Assembly: GCF_024055715.1 (NCBI RefSeq)
Contig: NZ_JAMXMV010000030.1
Location: forward strand, 1 to 64,000
DNA length: 64,000 bases
Origin: Actinoallomurus soli
Lineage (GTDB): Bacteria; Actinomycetota; Actinomycetes; Streptosporangiales; Streptosporangiaceae
Direction of reading: 5' to 3'
Shown piece after piece: positions 33,640 through 41,839 of this stretch (positions within the stretch are counted from its first letter, which is position 1; the number at the start of each line of letters is the position of its first letter). The notes beneath the pieces were generated by a model. It was not told the origin of the DNA and did no database searches. It was given only the letters and a program-made list of their open reading frames with translations. A program made the position numbers and the translations under genes.

Positions 33640-34455
33640 TTACCGTCCCCGGGACGGGGCCGTCGCCGCGAGCACCTCGATGAGCCGGCCGGCGAAGCCG
33701 ACCGGGTCCTTGGCGTACCCCATGTGACCGCCGGGGAAGAGGACCGGCCGGTGGCCGAGCCGCTCGGCGAGGGCGACCACCGGACGGTGGACGGCGTACG
33801 TCCGGGAGGCTTCGCCGCCTGCCGTCACGACCCGGCCCGCGACCGCCTCGAGAGCGGTCAGGTCGGGCACGTGGCGGGTGAACGGCCGCATGACGTGGGC
33901 GAGGAAGAACGTGCTGTTGTCGTGTGCCCGGGGCAGCGCCGGCGCGGGGCTTCCGCCGAAGATGGCGCTGAGCCTGTCCAGCGCTGCGGTGACGCCCTCC
34001 TGCCGGAAGACCTCGTGGACGTCCTCGAAGAAGGCCCGGTGCTCTTCGGCGTCCGGCAGCAGCGCCATCGCGGGCGGCTCGTGCACGACGACCCGCTGGA
34101 TCCGGTCCGGCCGGCCCATCGTGAGTTCGAGCGCGGCCAGCCCGCCCGAGCAGCTGCCGAAGACGCGCACCGGCTCCCCACCGGCGGCCACATGGTCGAT
34201 CAGGCGGGCGGCGTCGTCGGCGTGGACCTCGACCCGTTGGTCGACCGGCGGTCCGTGCAGGACACTGCGGGAGTTGCCGCGCGGATCGTAGGAGATCACC
34301 CGGTGGCGGGCGGCCAGGACCGCCGCCGACTCTTCGAACACGGTCGCGTCCGAGGACCCCGCGGCGATCAGTAACAACAGGGGGCCCGTCCCACGGACCT
34401 CGTAATGCAGGCTCGCGCCGGGCACGGCGAGCCTGCCGACTTCGACGGCGGCCAT
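33640..34455 (-). CDS. alpha/beta hydrolase (271 aa)
   Basis: Cytoplasmic alpha/beta hydrolase with LLLLIAAGSSDATVFE (oxyanion region), YDPRGNSRS, and nucleophile elbow GSCSGG (Ser). The C-terminal PGGHMGY supplies the His. ATG 34455 has a GGAG site; ATG 34470 upstream has only pyrimidine-rich sequence. It is the first gene of a hydrolase, glycosyltransferase-like, HxlR run on the minus strand. The run resembles a small detoxification or antibiotic-tailoring set, but the substrate is not visible. Confidence 0.82.
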   Translation of the reverse strand: MAAVEVGRLAVPGASLHYEVRGTGPLLLLIAAGSSDATVFEESAAVLAARHRVISYDPRGNSRSVLHGPPVDQRVEVHADDAARLIDHVAAGGEPVRVFGSCSGGLAALELTMGRPDRIQRVVVHEPPAMALLPDAEEHRAFFEDVHEVFRQEGVTAALDRLSAIFGGSPAPALPRAHDNSTFFLAHVMRPFTRHVPDLTALEAVAGRVVTAGGEASRTYAVHRPVVALAERLGHRPVLFPGGHMGYAKDPVGFAGRLIEVLAATAPSRGR

Positions 34456-34611
34456 GACGCTCCAGGACATTCGAGGAGGACAGCCATCATCGCACAAAGT
34501 CACGGGAGTTAACCGGAAAGTACGCGCATGTGGTCAAGGATGTGCTCTCATGGTCCGGCCGGATCGCTCACCGACCGTGAGCGACGCGTCACGGATGACG
34601 GAGGAACCTCC

Positions 34612-35139
34612 ATGGCCGACCACGGAACTCCAGCGCGTGTCCTCGTCGCGGCGAGCGCAGCGGTGCTCGGGGCGATCGTGCCGAGCGCGCGCCCGGCCGC
34701 CGCGGAGTCGCCCGCCCTCCTGCAGTGCCAGGGCACCGAGACCGTCGCCTACCGGCCCGGAGTGCTCCTGCGGCCCCGGAACATCGAGATCACGACCGCG
34801 GGGCGTTTCGGCTCCTGCGTCGGCGGCGGGGCGATGACGAGCGGGGCGTACGCGGAGCGCTTCACCATCTTCGCGGGCTGCGGCGATCTGCTCGACGGCT
34901 TTCGGGCCCGGCGCACGTTCCGGTGGAACACCGGAGACACGAGCGTCCTCGACGCGACCGGAAGCAGCACCGCCGTGGCCGGTCAGGTCATCACCACGAT
35001 CACCGGCCGCATCACCCGGGGTCGTTTCACGGGCCGGACGGCGATTCAGACGGTCACGCTTCCACAGCCGAGCGCGGTGCGCTGTCTCACCACCGGCCTG
35101 ACGAACGCGACGGGAGTGACGACGCTCAGTGTCGCGTGA
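34612..35139 (+). CDS. secreted hypothetical protein (175 aa)
   Basis: A Sec signal peptide (about 1-31, RVLVAASAAVLGAIVPSARPAAA) is followed by a Cys-containing beta-rich domain: LQCQGTE, GSCVGGG, FAGCGDLL and VRCLTTG. The four Cys could form two disulfides in the exported protein. I do not recognise a named family. ATG 34612 has GGAGG 9 nt upstream; a 28-codon extension in frame lacks a site. Stand-alone gene, divergent from the alpha/beta hydrolase operon across 156 bp. Confidence 0.7.
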   Translation: MADHGTPARVLVAASAAVLGAIVPSARPAAAESPALLQCQGTETVAYRPGVLLRPRNIEITTAGRFGSCVGGGAMTSGAYAERFTIFAGCGDLLDGFRARRTFRWNTGDTSVLDATGSSTAVAGQVITTITGRITRGRFTGRTAIQTVTLPQPSAVRCLTTGLTNATGVTTLSVA

Positions 35140-35236
35140 ACTCGTCTGAGCGAGAAGTCATCGCCGCGGCGGCACGGCCGGCGTTCCGCGTCCGGCCCGG
35201 GCGATCGGCTTCTCCGCCGGTGCGGGGGGACGGTGC

Positions 35237-35437
35237 TCAGACGGTGGTGTGGCCGCTGCACACGTGCCACGACGGCGCCTCGGCCTGGAGGAGCACCGCG
35301 TCGCATCCGGAACATGACCACACGCCGTCGGGCACGACGACGTTCCAGGTCGCCGCGTCGTCGCGTGCGCAGGCGAGGCGGTACGCGCGGAGGGAACGGC
35401 GCGTCAGGGCTCTACAGAACTCGGCCACACGAGACAT
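35237..35437 (-). CDS. small Cys/His protein, possible zinc ribbon (66 aa)
   Basis: A small protein with WSCSGCDAVLL followed by WHVCSGH, that is C-x2-C and C-x2-H pairs, as in zinc-binding mini-proteins. The N-terminal half is basic (RALTRRSLRAYRLAC). Start at ATG 35437, with GGGAG about 8 nt upstream; a longer frame begins at 35467. Not assigned to a family. Confidence 0.45.
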   Translation of the reverse strand: MSRVAEFCRALTRRSLRAYRLACARDDAATWNVVVPDGVWSCSGCDAVLLQAEAPSWHVCSGHTTV

Positions 35438-35651
35438 GAGGGGGACTCCCGCTGGACAAACCGTCATAAATCAGACTGTCTGTCGAGCGTAGCGGACGGG
35501 AGGACCGCCTCTGGCCAGGGGTTTCCTCGTCCCCTGGGTGACCGGTGAGGTCTTCCCCGGCCGATGGAACCCCCGGGCCGGGGCGTGCGGTCCGCCGCGC
35601 TTCGCGTCCCCTTCTCGATTCTCCCTGCCCGTGTCCGGCCGTCATCGACGG
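35438..35651. other. gap without a gene
   Basis: Part of a 344-bp gap between the small Cys/His gene and the acetate-transporter gene. No protein-like frame is convincing here. The right part of the gap holds the two hairpins annotated separately. Confidence 0.35.
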
Positions 35652-35704
35652 CGCCGTCCTCCGGAGCGGGCCGCCCGCTGGGCCGCTCGCTCCGGAGGAC
35701 GGCG
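35652..35704. terminator. 17-bp perfect hairpin downstream of the acetate-transporter gene
   Basis: CGCCGTCCTCCGGAGCG (35652-35668) is exactly complementary to 35688-35704, with a 19-nt loop. It is the outer of two hairpins after the minus-strand transporter gene. Confidence 0.65.
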
Positions 35705-35727
35705 ACGCGACCTCTGAGGGCGGAAGG

Positions 35728-35756
35728 CTCCGAGGGCGGCTGTGCCGCCCTCGGAG
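35728..35756 (-). terminator. 13-bp perfect hairpin, terminator of the acetate-transporter gene
   Basis: CTCCGAGGGCGGC (35728-35740), loop TGT, then the exact complement (35744-35756). It lies 26 bp after the transporter stop codon (35782). With the outer hairpin it makes a double stop. Confidence 0.75.
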
Positions 35757-35781
35757 GAGCGTCCGCGGTCGCGGGAGCCGG

Positions 35782-36600
35782 TCACTGGCCGATCTTGACC
35801 CCCGGCTGTCCGTACTTGTACTCCAGGGGCCGGGTGATCCTCCGGCCCGGGATGTTGGCCGCCGCCCTGTACTTGCCCAGCGGCAGCATGGTCCGCCCGA
35901 AGCTGCCCTCCAGCATCATCGCGCCGGCCACGTACAGAGAGGCCGCGGCGGACGCCACGAAGAGCCAGCCCGCGATGATGACCGGCCATGACGCCCCGGC
36001 GAAGAAGCCGGCGGCGGCGAACCCGGTCCCCACGGCCAGCAGAACGAGCACGAGGCTCAGGCCCATGCTCTCGGCCGTCGCGGCCATCGCGCAGAGACCG
36101 GTGATCACGCACAGCGCGATCAGCCAGAACGCGAACGGTGTGTTGGCGACCCCGATCCGCGGTGCCAGCACGATGGGGAAGGCCCCCGCCGCGACCATCA
36201 TGAACATGAGGCCGAACGCGAGCCAGAACGCCCCCCAGATCCCGTGTACCGCGGTGGCCAGGCCGTCTCGGGCGCGGTAGGACCACATGCCCGCCAGGAA
36301 CTGCGCGAGCCCGCCGGCGGTCAGCACGAAGGGGAACAGGATCACCGGGCTGAGTGCGCCCCCGTACCATCGCGCCATCCACGCGCCGACCATCAAGGTC
36401 GCCGTCGCCAGCCCGAAGAGACCGAGGATCGACGGCGCGGCGATCGGCTGCAGGAACACCCGGCTCCTGTCCTGCCAGAACGAGAATTCGCGTTGCTCGG
36501 TCTCCATCTCCCCGCCCGTGGGTGTACCGGCGGTCTCGTGCCCCCTGGCTCCGGTTCCCGTGGGTCTGTTATAGGCGCCTTGGCCCCTTGATTCGGTCAT
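35782..36600 (-). CDS. GPR1/FUN34/YaaH-family acetate-type transporter (272 aa)
   Basis: Six-helix membrane protein of the acetate uptake porter family (SatP-like). After a hydrophilic 50-residue N-terminus, IAAPSILGLFGLATATLMVGAW is close to the family motif NPAPLGL. Conserved features include LAQFLAGMWSY, then GIWGAFWLAFGL. The C-terminal ~40 residues are soluble and basic. It may move acetate, succinate or a related small acid. The gene stands alone; its 532-bp upstream region is the largest gap in this part. Confidence 0.88.
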   Translation of the reverse strand: MTESRGQGAYNRPTGTGARGHETAGTPTGGEMETEQREFSFWQDRSRVFLQPIAAPSILGLFGLATATLMVGAWMARWYGGALSPVILFPFVLTAGGLAQFLAGMWSYRARDGLATAVHGIWGAFWLAFGLMFMMVAAGAFPIVLAPRIGVANTPFAFWLIALCVITGLCAMAATAESMGLSLVLVLLAVGTGFAAAGFFAGASWPVIIAGWLFVASAAASLYVAGAMMLEGSFGRTMLPLGKYRAAANIPGRRITRPLEYKYGQPGVKIGQ

Positions 36601-37132
36601 GGCATCCTCCCCCCTAGCTCACGGATGCCCGAACTGTCCATACCGCGATTCCACCCGCCAAAAACCTCTTATGGGTAGATATTGGTGTATTGGCGCACCT
36701 TTATCCGTCGCCGCTTCAGTCACGGAAGTTCCGTCTCGCACCCATGGCCACCTGCGGTGAAGCGGGCCGGCGGCGAGAAGAGAGAAATCTTCTCGACCCG
36801 CTGCGCGGGCCGAGGTAACCGATCTTTTGATGGGGATTCGCGCATCGCCGACGCGAGGATTCGCCGAGCATTTCGCTCCCACTTCCGCGTCGAGGCGTAC
36901 GAGCGCCGGAGCGTGGGACGGTCGGCTCCTCCGCGTACCGGGCACTGTCGCCGCCGTCCGCCGTCCGCCGCCCGCCGTCGGCCGCCCGCCGTCGGCCCGT
37001 CGGCCCGATCCTCGCCGCTCGGTGATGGCGGAGACGAGCCCGTGGCGGACCGGCGCTACGGTCAGGTGGCGGCGAAACGCCCGGCGCGGGCGAGGACGTC
37101 CGCCGGGATCGCGAACGGAGGTTGAGCAGTCG
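36601..37132. other. 532-bp gap between transporter and phosphatase-like genes
   Basis: No convincing gene. The left third is AT-richer (TTATGGGTAGATATTGGTG around 36668-36686), a plausible promoter region for the acetate transporter. The middle has repeated CCGCCGTC/CCGTCGGC units (about 36953-37010), a low-complexity stretch that yields long meaningless frames. GGAGG at 37117-37121 is the likely ribosome site of the next gene. Confidence 0.45.
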
Positions 37133-37888
37133 GTGCAGATCACTTACGCGACCCGGGCGGCCCCCGGCACCGTCAACGAGGACTGTGTGGTCGCCGGTCC
37201 GGATTGGGCGGTCGTGCTCGACGGGGCCACCGCGCCCCCCGGCGTGGACAGCGGTTGCGTCCATGACGTCGCGTGGCTGGTGCGGCGGCTCGCGGGTGCG
37301 CTGAGCGCCCGGCTGGCCGAGGCCGCCGGCGGCCCGCTCACCGACCTCGTGGCCGACGCGATCGAGCAGGTCCGCGCGTCGCATGGCGGCACCTGCGACC
37401 TGGCCAATCCGGACAGTCCGTCATCCACTCTCGCGGTGACGCGCCGGCGCGACGGCCAGGTCGAGTGCCTCGTCCTGGCCGACTCCCCGATCGCGGTACG
37501 CGGTCGTGACGGCCGGATCCGGATCGTGGAGGACGATCGCCTCGCGCACCTGCCGGGCGGGCGCCCGTACACGCTCGAACTCGTTCGGGCGCACCGGAAC
37601 CGGCAGGGCGGCTTCTGGGTCGCGGGCAGCACTCCGGAGGCCGCCCATCAGGCGGTGACGGCGGCCTTCCCGGAGCCGGAGGTCGACCAGGTGGCGATGT
37701 TCACCGACGGAGTGACCCGGCTGGTCGAGCACTACGGGTACGACTGGCCGAGTCTGCTGGAGACCGTGCGAACCGGCGGTCCGGCACACGTCATCGGCCT
37801 CGTGCGGCAGGCGGAGCGGGCGCGGCCGATACCGGGAGCGAAACCGCACGACGACGCGACCGCGCTGCTCGCGACCATGCCGACCTGA
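37133..37888 (+). CDS. PP2C-like phosphatase-domain protein (251 aa)
   Basis: Resembles a stand-alone PP2C-type serine/threonine phosphatase domain: NEDCVVAGPDWAVVLDGATAPP has the DGA-type metal site (canonical DGMGG is altered). SSTLAVTRRRDGQVECLVLADS and MFTDGVTRLV follow, and the C-terminal PHDDATALLA has the final Asp pair. No membrane or sensor segment. GTG 37133 is used; the frame is open further up but repetitive. ATPase-like use of the fold is possible. Substrate unknown. Confidence 0.72.
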   Translation: MQITYATRAAPGTVNEDCVVAGPDWAVVLDGATAPPGVDSGCVHDVAWLVRRLAGALSARLAEAAGGPLTDLVADAIEQVRASHGGTCDLANPDSPSSTLAVTRRRDGQVECLVLADSPIAVRGRDGRIRIVEDDRLAHLPGGRPYTLELVRAHRNRQGGFWVAGSTPEAAHQAVTAAFPEPEVDQVAMFTDGVTRLVEHYGYDWPSLLETVRTGGPAHVIGLVRQAERARPIPGAKPHDDATALLATMPT

Positions 37889-37906
37889 CGACCCCCGCCT
37901 CTCCGG

Positions 37907-39421
37907 TCACCCGTGGTCGCCGGGTCGAGCGGCCTCAGTGATCCGCTGAGCCGCGGCGGCTCGGGTCGGCGTGCCCTGCCGCGCCGCCCGCCGGCCCAGC
38001 AGGGGGACGAGCGAGATGAGCAGCCCGCCGACGGCCACGGCCGTGACGAAGACCAGGCCGGGCCGGTACTGCGCGAGCATGGCGGCGGGGGAGTGGGATT
38101 GCGGTGTCGTGTCGTCGCCGGTGATGAGGGCGGTGGTGACCGCCAGGACGAGCGCGGAGCCGACCTGACCGGCCGTCTGCACGAGCCCGGCGGCGAGCCC
38201 CTGCTCGTCGTCCTCGACACCCGCCGTCGCCTGCACGTTGATGGACGGGAACCCGAGGGCGAAGCCGGAGCCGAGCAACAGCACCGTCGGCAGGATGGCC
38301 AGCGCGTAGACCGGATGCGTGTCGACGCGCAGGAACAGCAGGTAGCCGGCCGACATCGCGACCAGCCCGCCGACGATGAACCGGGCCGTGCCGAAGCGGT
38401 CGATCATCGCCCCCGTGAACGGCGCGCTGAGCACCACCAGGAGCCCGGCGGGCAGCAGCGCCAAGGCCATCGTCAGCGGCGCCCAGCCGAGGACGGACTG
38501 CAGGTACAGCGTGACGACGAACTGGAACGAGGTGTACGAGCCGAGCAGCGCGACGATCCCGAGGTTGGCGCGTACGAGCGTGCCCTTGCGCAGGATGCCC
38601 AGCCGGACCAGCGGGTGCCGAACCCGGCGCTCGACCAGGAGGAACGCGCCGAGCAGCACGACGACGGCGCCGAACAGCGCCAGCGTCACCGGGGCGGTCC
38701 AGCCGCGGTCCGGGGCGGACACCAGGTCGTATACCAGAAGCAGCATCGCCGTGGTGGACGTGAGCGCCCCGAGGACGTCGTGGCCGCCTTCGGAGGCCGG
38801 GCGGTCACGCGGGATCAGCGACAATCCGGCGACGAGCGCGATGAGCGCGATCGGCACGGGCATCAGGAAGGTCCAGCGCCAGCCGAGCCCGGTCATGAGC
38901 CCGCCGAAGATCAGTCCGAACGAGTAACCGCTGGCGCCGAACACGGTGTAGATCGAGAGCGCCTTGTTGCGCGCCCGGCCCTCGGCGAACGTGGTGGTGA
39001 TGATCGACAGGCCGGTGGGCGCCGTGAAGGCGGCGCTGACCCCCTTGATGAACCGGGTGGCGATCAGGAGCGGACCCGAGTCGACCAGGCCGCCGAGCAG
39101 TGAGGCGACGGCGAACACCGCCAGCGCGATCAGGAACACCCGCCGCCGGCCGAGCAGGTCGGCGGTGCGGCCGCCGAGCAGGAGCAGCCCGCCGTAGCCC
39201 AGGACGTATCCGCTGACGATCCACTGGAGGCTGGAGGTGGTCAGGCCCAGCGCCCTGCCGATGGACGGGAGCGCCACGCCGACCATCGACACGTCGAGGC
39301 CGTCGAGGAAGAGGACCAGGGAGAGGACGGCCAGGATGCCCCACAGGCGGGTCGGCCACCGGTGAGGGGCGGCCGGGGCACCGGGAAGCGTGCGTGAGTC
39401 AGGGATTGCTGTGGTGGTCAC
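37907..39421 (-). CDS. MFS drug-efflux transporter, DHA2 type (504 aa)
   Basis: Proton-driven multidrug exporter with about 14 helices. LDGLDVSMVGVALPSIGRALG is the family motif D1-like start (about 38-58), GGRTADLLGRRR is motif A, and GLIFGGLMTGLGWRW is the antiporter motif C region. Divergent from a MarR regulator, with two palindromes in the 85-bp gap. Such pairs are usually a drug-inducible efflux pump controlled by the regulator. Confidence 0.88.
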   Translation of the reverse strand: MTTTAIPDSRTLPGAPAAPHRWPTRLWGILAVLSLVLFLDGLDVSMVGVALPSIGRALGLTTSSLQWIVSGYVLGYGGLLLLGGRTADLLGRRRVFLIALAVFAVASLLGGLVDSGPLLIATRFIKGVSAAFTAPTGLSIITTTFAEGRARNKALSIYTVFGASGYSFGLIFGGLMTGLGWRWTFLMPVPIALIALVAGLSLIPRDRPASEGGHDVLGALTSTTAMLLLVYDLVSAPDRGWTAPVTLALFGAVVVLLGAFLLVERRVRHPLVRLGILRKGTLVRANLGIVALLGSYTSFQFVVTLYLQSVLGWAPLTMALALLPAGLLVVLSAPFTGAMIDRFGTARFIVGGLVAMSAGYLLFLRVDTHPVYALAILPTVLLLGSGFALGFPSINVQATAGVEDDEQGLAAGLVQTAGQVGSALVLAVTTALITGDDTTPQSHSPAAMLAQYRPGLVFVTAVAVGGLLISLVPLLGRRAARQGTPTRAAAAQRITEAARPGDHG

Positions 39422-39435
39422 GACAGGGAAGTTAC

Positions 39436-39477
39436 ATGCATGTGCATCAGATGTCCACGCATTAAATGCAGTTGCAT
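39436..39477. promoter_or_regulatory. twin MarR operators (ATGCANNTGCAT)
   Basis: Two palindromes ATGCA-TG-TGCAT (39436-39447) and ATGCA-GT-TGCAT (39466-39477), 30 bp centre to centre, lie between the MFS and MarR start codons. The stretch is AT-rich, as for a divergent promoter. Dimeric MarR proteins bind such sites, and ~30 bp (three helical turns) puts both on one face of the DNA. Confidence 0.75.
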
Positions 39478-39506
39478 CTTCGGGGGGTCGGTGTTATGGT
39501 CCGGGC

Positions 39507-39902
39507 ATGACGGAGACGGGCGAGACCGACCTCGTGCGACGCTGGCGCGACGTCCTGGCCTGTTACAGCACGGTCTCGTGCGCTCTCGACCGTGCGCTGC
39601 AGGAGGCCCACGGGATCGGGATGAGCGAGTTCGAAGTGCTGGACCGGTTGATCGACGCCTCCTGCGGCGACCTCCGGATGCACGACCTCGCCGGTTCGAT
39701 GTACCTCAGTCAGAGCGCGTTGTCGCGGACGGTCGCCCGTCTGGAGCGCGACGGTCTCGTCGAGCGGTCCATGTGCGCCGACGACCGGCGCGCGATCTTC
39801 GTGAAGCTCACCGCCGCCGGGCGGGAGCGCCACTCGCGGGCGCGCACGACCCAGCGCGCCGTCCTCGCCCAGCATCTCGCGGCCGAGCCGGCCCGAGCCT
39901 GA
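39507..39902 (+). CDS. MarR-family regulator (131 aa)
   Basis: Winged-helix regulator: FEVLDRLIDASCGDLRMHDLAGSMYLSQSALSRTVARLERDGLVERSMCADDRRAIFVKLT contains the recognition helix (SQSALSRTVARLE) and the DDRR wing turn typical of MarR. Start at ATG 39507; the in-frame start at 39390 would run through the operators. Likely represses the divergent efflux gene and itself through the two palindromes. Inducer unknown. Confidence 0.88.
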   Translation: MTETGETDLVRRWRDVLACYSTVSCALDRALQEAHGIGMSEFEVLDRLIDASCGDLRMHDLAGSMYLSQSALSRTVARLERDGLVERSMCADDRRAIFVKLTAAGRERHSRARTTQRAVLAQHLAAEPARA

Positions 39903-40022
39903 CCTCGAGGCGGTCCGAGCCTGACCTCGTCGGCGGCCCTCCGCGTACCATCGGGGGAGACCGACCCCCGACCACCCCCCCGCCGCGCGCTCTGGGCCGA
40001 CAGAGGCGGCGGCAGGAGAGCC

Positions 40023-41102
40023 GTGCATCACGGACCGAGCCATCACGGACCAGATCACCTCTCGGGCTCCGCGTATTCGCCCGTCACCGCCCCCGGACGC
40101 GAGCTCCATGCCCTCGGCTATGCCGAGGACCCCATCGCCCGGCCCCTCACCTATCCCGGGCGCCGCCCGCCCGGATCCGGGCTTCTGGTCGACGGATGTT
40201 TCCTCGGCATGCGCGCCGCGTCCGCACCGCTCGTCGTTCGCCCGCCTGCCCGGCCGGACCCCGCCGCCGATGCCGCGACACGCGTCGCCTCCGATGCCCC
40301 AACGGACGTCGCCCACCCTCGGGCAACCGCTGCCGCTCCCGAGGCCGCGGCCGGCACGGCGGTCCATGACGCCGGCTCGGCGGTTCGACCGGCCGCGCAG
40401 CCACCACCCGGGGACTGGCTCATCGATGCGTCGGCGGTGCCGCCGCACGTGTTCGGCGGGCCGGAGATCCCACTGGACGACGCGCTGAGAGCCTGCGGCA
40501 GGCCGGTGATGGCCGAACGCCGGCCGGTGCTCGCCATCGGGTCGAACGCCTCGCCCGCCCAGCTCGTGAGGAAGCTCGCACGGTGGACGCGCGTGGTCGT
40601 CCCCATGACGTACGCCCGCGTGTCCGGGCTGACCGCCGGGGCGTCCGCGCACGTGAGCCGGCCGGGATACGTGCCCGCCGTCCCGGTGCTCAGCCCGGGC
40701 GCGAGCACCGAACTGATCGTCCTGTGGCTCGACGACGAGCAGCTGACGGCCGTCGACCGTACGGAGCCGAACTACCACCGGACACGGCTGCCGGCGTCGG
40801 TGACCGCGGAACTGCCCGGCCGGGGGCCGTTCATCTGTGACCTGTACGCCGGGCGGCACGGCTGCCTGACCGGCGAGGACGGCGCCCCGATCGGCCTGGC
40901 CGGACAGCCCGAGCTGCTGACGGGGCTCCTCGCGGCGTCTCCCCGCCTGGCACGCCTGACCGGCGCCCGTACCGCGGAGGAGTTCGTCGCCCGTGCCCGC
41001 GCCGACGCCCGCCTGCGGGACGGGGTACGGCGGCTGTGGCGCCACGAGGGCGTCGTGCTCGACCAGCCGGAGCTCACCGCGAGGCGCCCCGCGGCACCCT
41101 GA
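40023..41102 (+). CDS. GGCT-like (AIG2/gamma-glutamylcyclotransferase fold) protein with disordered middle (359 aa)
   Basis: GTG 40023 follows GCAGGAG. The C-terminal half has LAIGSNASPAQLVRKLARWTRVVVPMTYARVSGL, resembling the substrate loop (YGSN..P..L) of the gamma-glutamylcyclotransferase-like fold. Residues about 65-135 are an Ala/Pro/Arg-rich spacer of the kind that varies between strains. The N-terminal 60 residues hold a second small motif (HALGYAEDPIARPLTYPG). The stop codon lies inside a tandem 18-bp repeat. Catalysis on peptides is possible but unproven. Confidence 0.65.
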   Translation: MHHGPSHHGPDHLSGSAYSPVTAPGRELHALGYAEDPIARPLTYPGRRPPGSGLLVDGCFLGMRAASAPLVVRPPARPDPAADAATRVASDAPTDVAHPRATAAAPEAAAGTAVHDAGSAVRPAAQPPPGDWLIDASAVPPHVFGGPEIPLDDALRACGRPVMAERRPVLAIGSNASPAQLVRKLARWTRVVVPMTYARVSGLTAGASAHVSRPGYVPAVPVLSPGASTELIVLWLDDEQLTAVDRTEPNYHRTRLPASVTAELPGRGPFICDLYAGRHGCLTGEDGAPIGLAGQPELLTGLLAASPRLARLTGARTAEEFVARARADARLRDGVRRLWRHEGVVLDQPELTARRPAAP

Positions 41103-41208
41103 CCGCTCGCGCAGCCGTGACCGCTCGCGGAGCCGTGACCGCTCGCGGAGCCGTGACCGCTCGCGGAGCCGTGACCGCTCGCCTACCCGTGACGGCTCGC
41201 GCGGCCCT
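41101..41208. repeat. six tandem 18-bp repeats
   Basis: Unit GACCGCTCGCGGAGCCGT. Copies 2, 3 and 4 (41119-41172) are identical; copy 1 (41101-41118) differs by one base; copies 5 and 6 (41173-41208) are degraded. The stop codon of the GGCT-like gene (41100-41102) overlaps the first copy. The unit is a multiple of three bases, and in the other frames encodes repeated Arg/Ser or Thr/Ala/Arg peptides, so a frameshift could add a repeat tail. Confidence 0.9.
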
Positions 41209-41266
41209 GACGGCGTACGGACGGCTCAGTCCGATCGGCTCCCGTACCGCGGCGTCGAGGGATCCG

Positions 41267-41791
41267 TCATTCGCCGACCGTTCCGTCGATCAGCTCGCGT
41301 ACGACGTCGAGCTGCCCGACGTGCCGCGCGTACTCCTGCAGCAGGTGGAACAGGATCCGGCCCAGCGTCGGCCGGACCGCCGGCCGCGCGAACCGGCCGC
41401 CGTCGGACGCCACGTCGGTCAGGCGGGCCGCCGCGACGATCTTCCGGGACCGCCGGCACTGTTCGGCGAAGAACGCCACGACCTCCTCGACGCTCTCGCC
41501 GTCGGCGACGTGCCACCGGCCGTCCGGCCCGTCGTCGCCCCAGGGCTCCCGGACCGGCTCCCCGGCGAACCCCCATTCCAGCCACCGCCGTTCGACGTGG
41601 GCCAGGTGCTTGAGCAGCTCCAGAGGGGTCCATCCGCTGGGCGGCACGCTGCCGCGCAGTCGCCGCTCGGACAGGCCGTCCAGCTTGCGCAGGACGGCGT
41701 CCCGGTAGAAGTCGAGGTACGCGGCGAGCAGCTCGGCGGGATCGCTCATCGTCTGCGGAGGCTCGGGCGCGGCGTTCCTGGGGCCGATCAT
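41267..41791 (-). CDS. DinB-family/DUF664 protein (174 aa)
   Basis: Four-helix bundle protein of the DinB superfamily, thought to bind a divalent metal with a His triad and often to act on thiols. Seen: LLAAYLDFYRDAVLRKLDGLSERRLR, PSGWTPLELLKHLAHVERRWLEWGF (first His), and LLQEYARHVGQLDVVRELIDG (last His). ATG 41791 is used; ATG 41749 is also possible and neither has a strong site. Divergent from the GlxA-like gene across 48 bp. Confidence 0.8.
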   Translation of the reverse strand: MIGPRNAAPEPPQTMSDPAELLAAYLDFYRDAVLRKLDGLSERRLRGSVPPSGWTPLELLKHLAHVERRWLEWGFAGEPVREPWGDDGPDGRWHVADGESVEEVVAFFAEQCRRSRKIVAAARLTDVASDGGRFARPAVRPTLGRILFHLLQEYARHVGQLDVVRELIDGTVGE

Positions 41792-41839
41792 CGTCCGACG
41801 GTATCGGAGCCGGACGCGGGCGGCGCGATGGCGTGATCC

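Noticed and set aside
36682-37125. A 147-codon plus-strand frame in the gap before the phosphatase-like gene
   Set aside because: It is dominated by repetitive CCG/CCGTC and has no ribosome site or family signal.
41101-41208. Tandem 18-bp repeats as a CRISPR array
   Set aside because: Units are directly adjacent with no spacers and no cas genes nearby.
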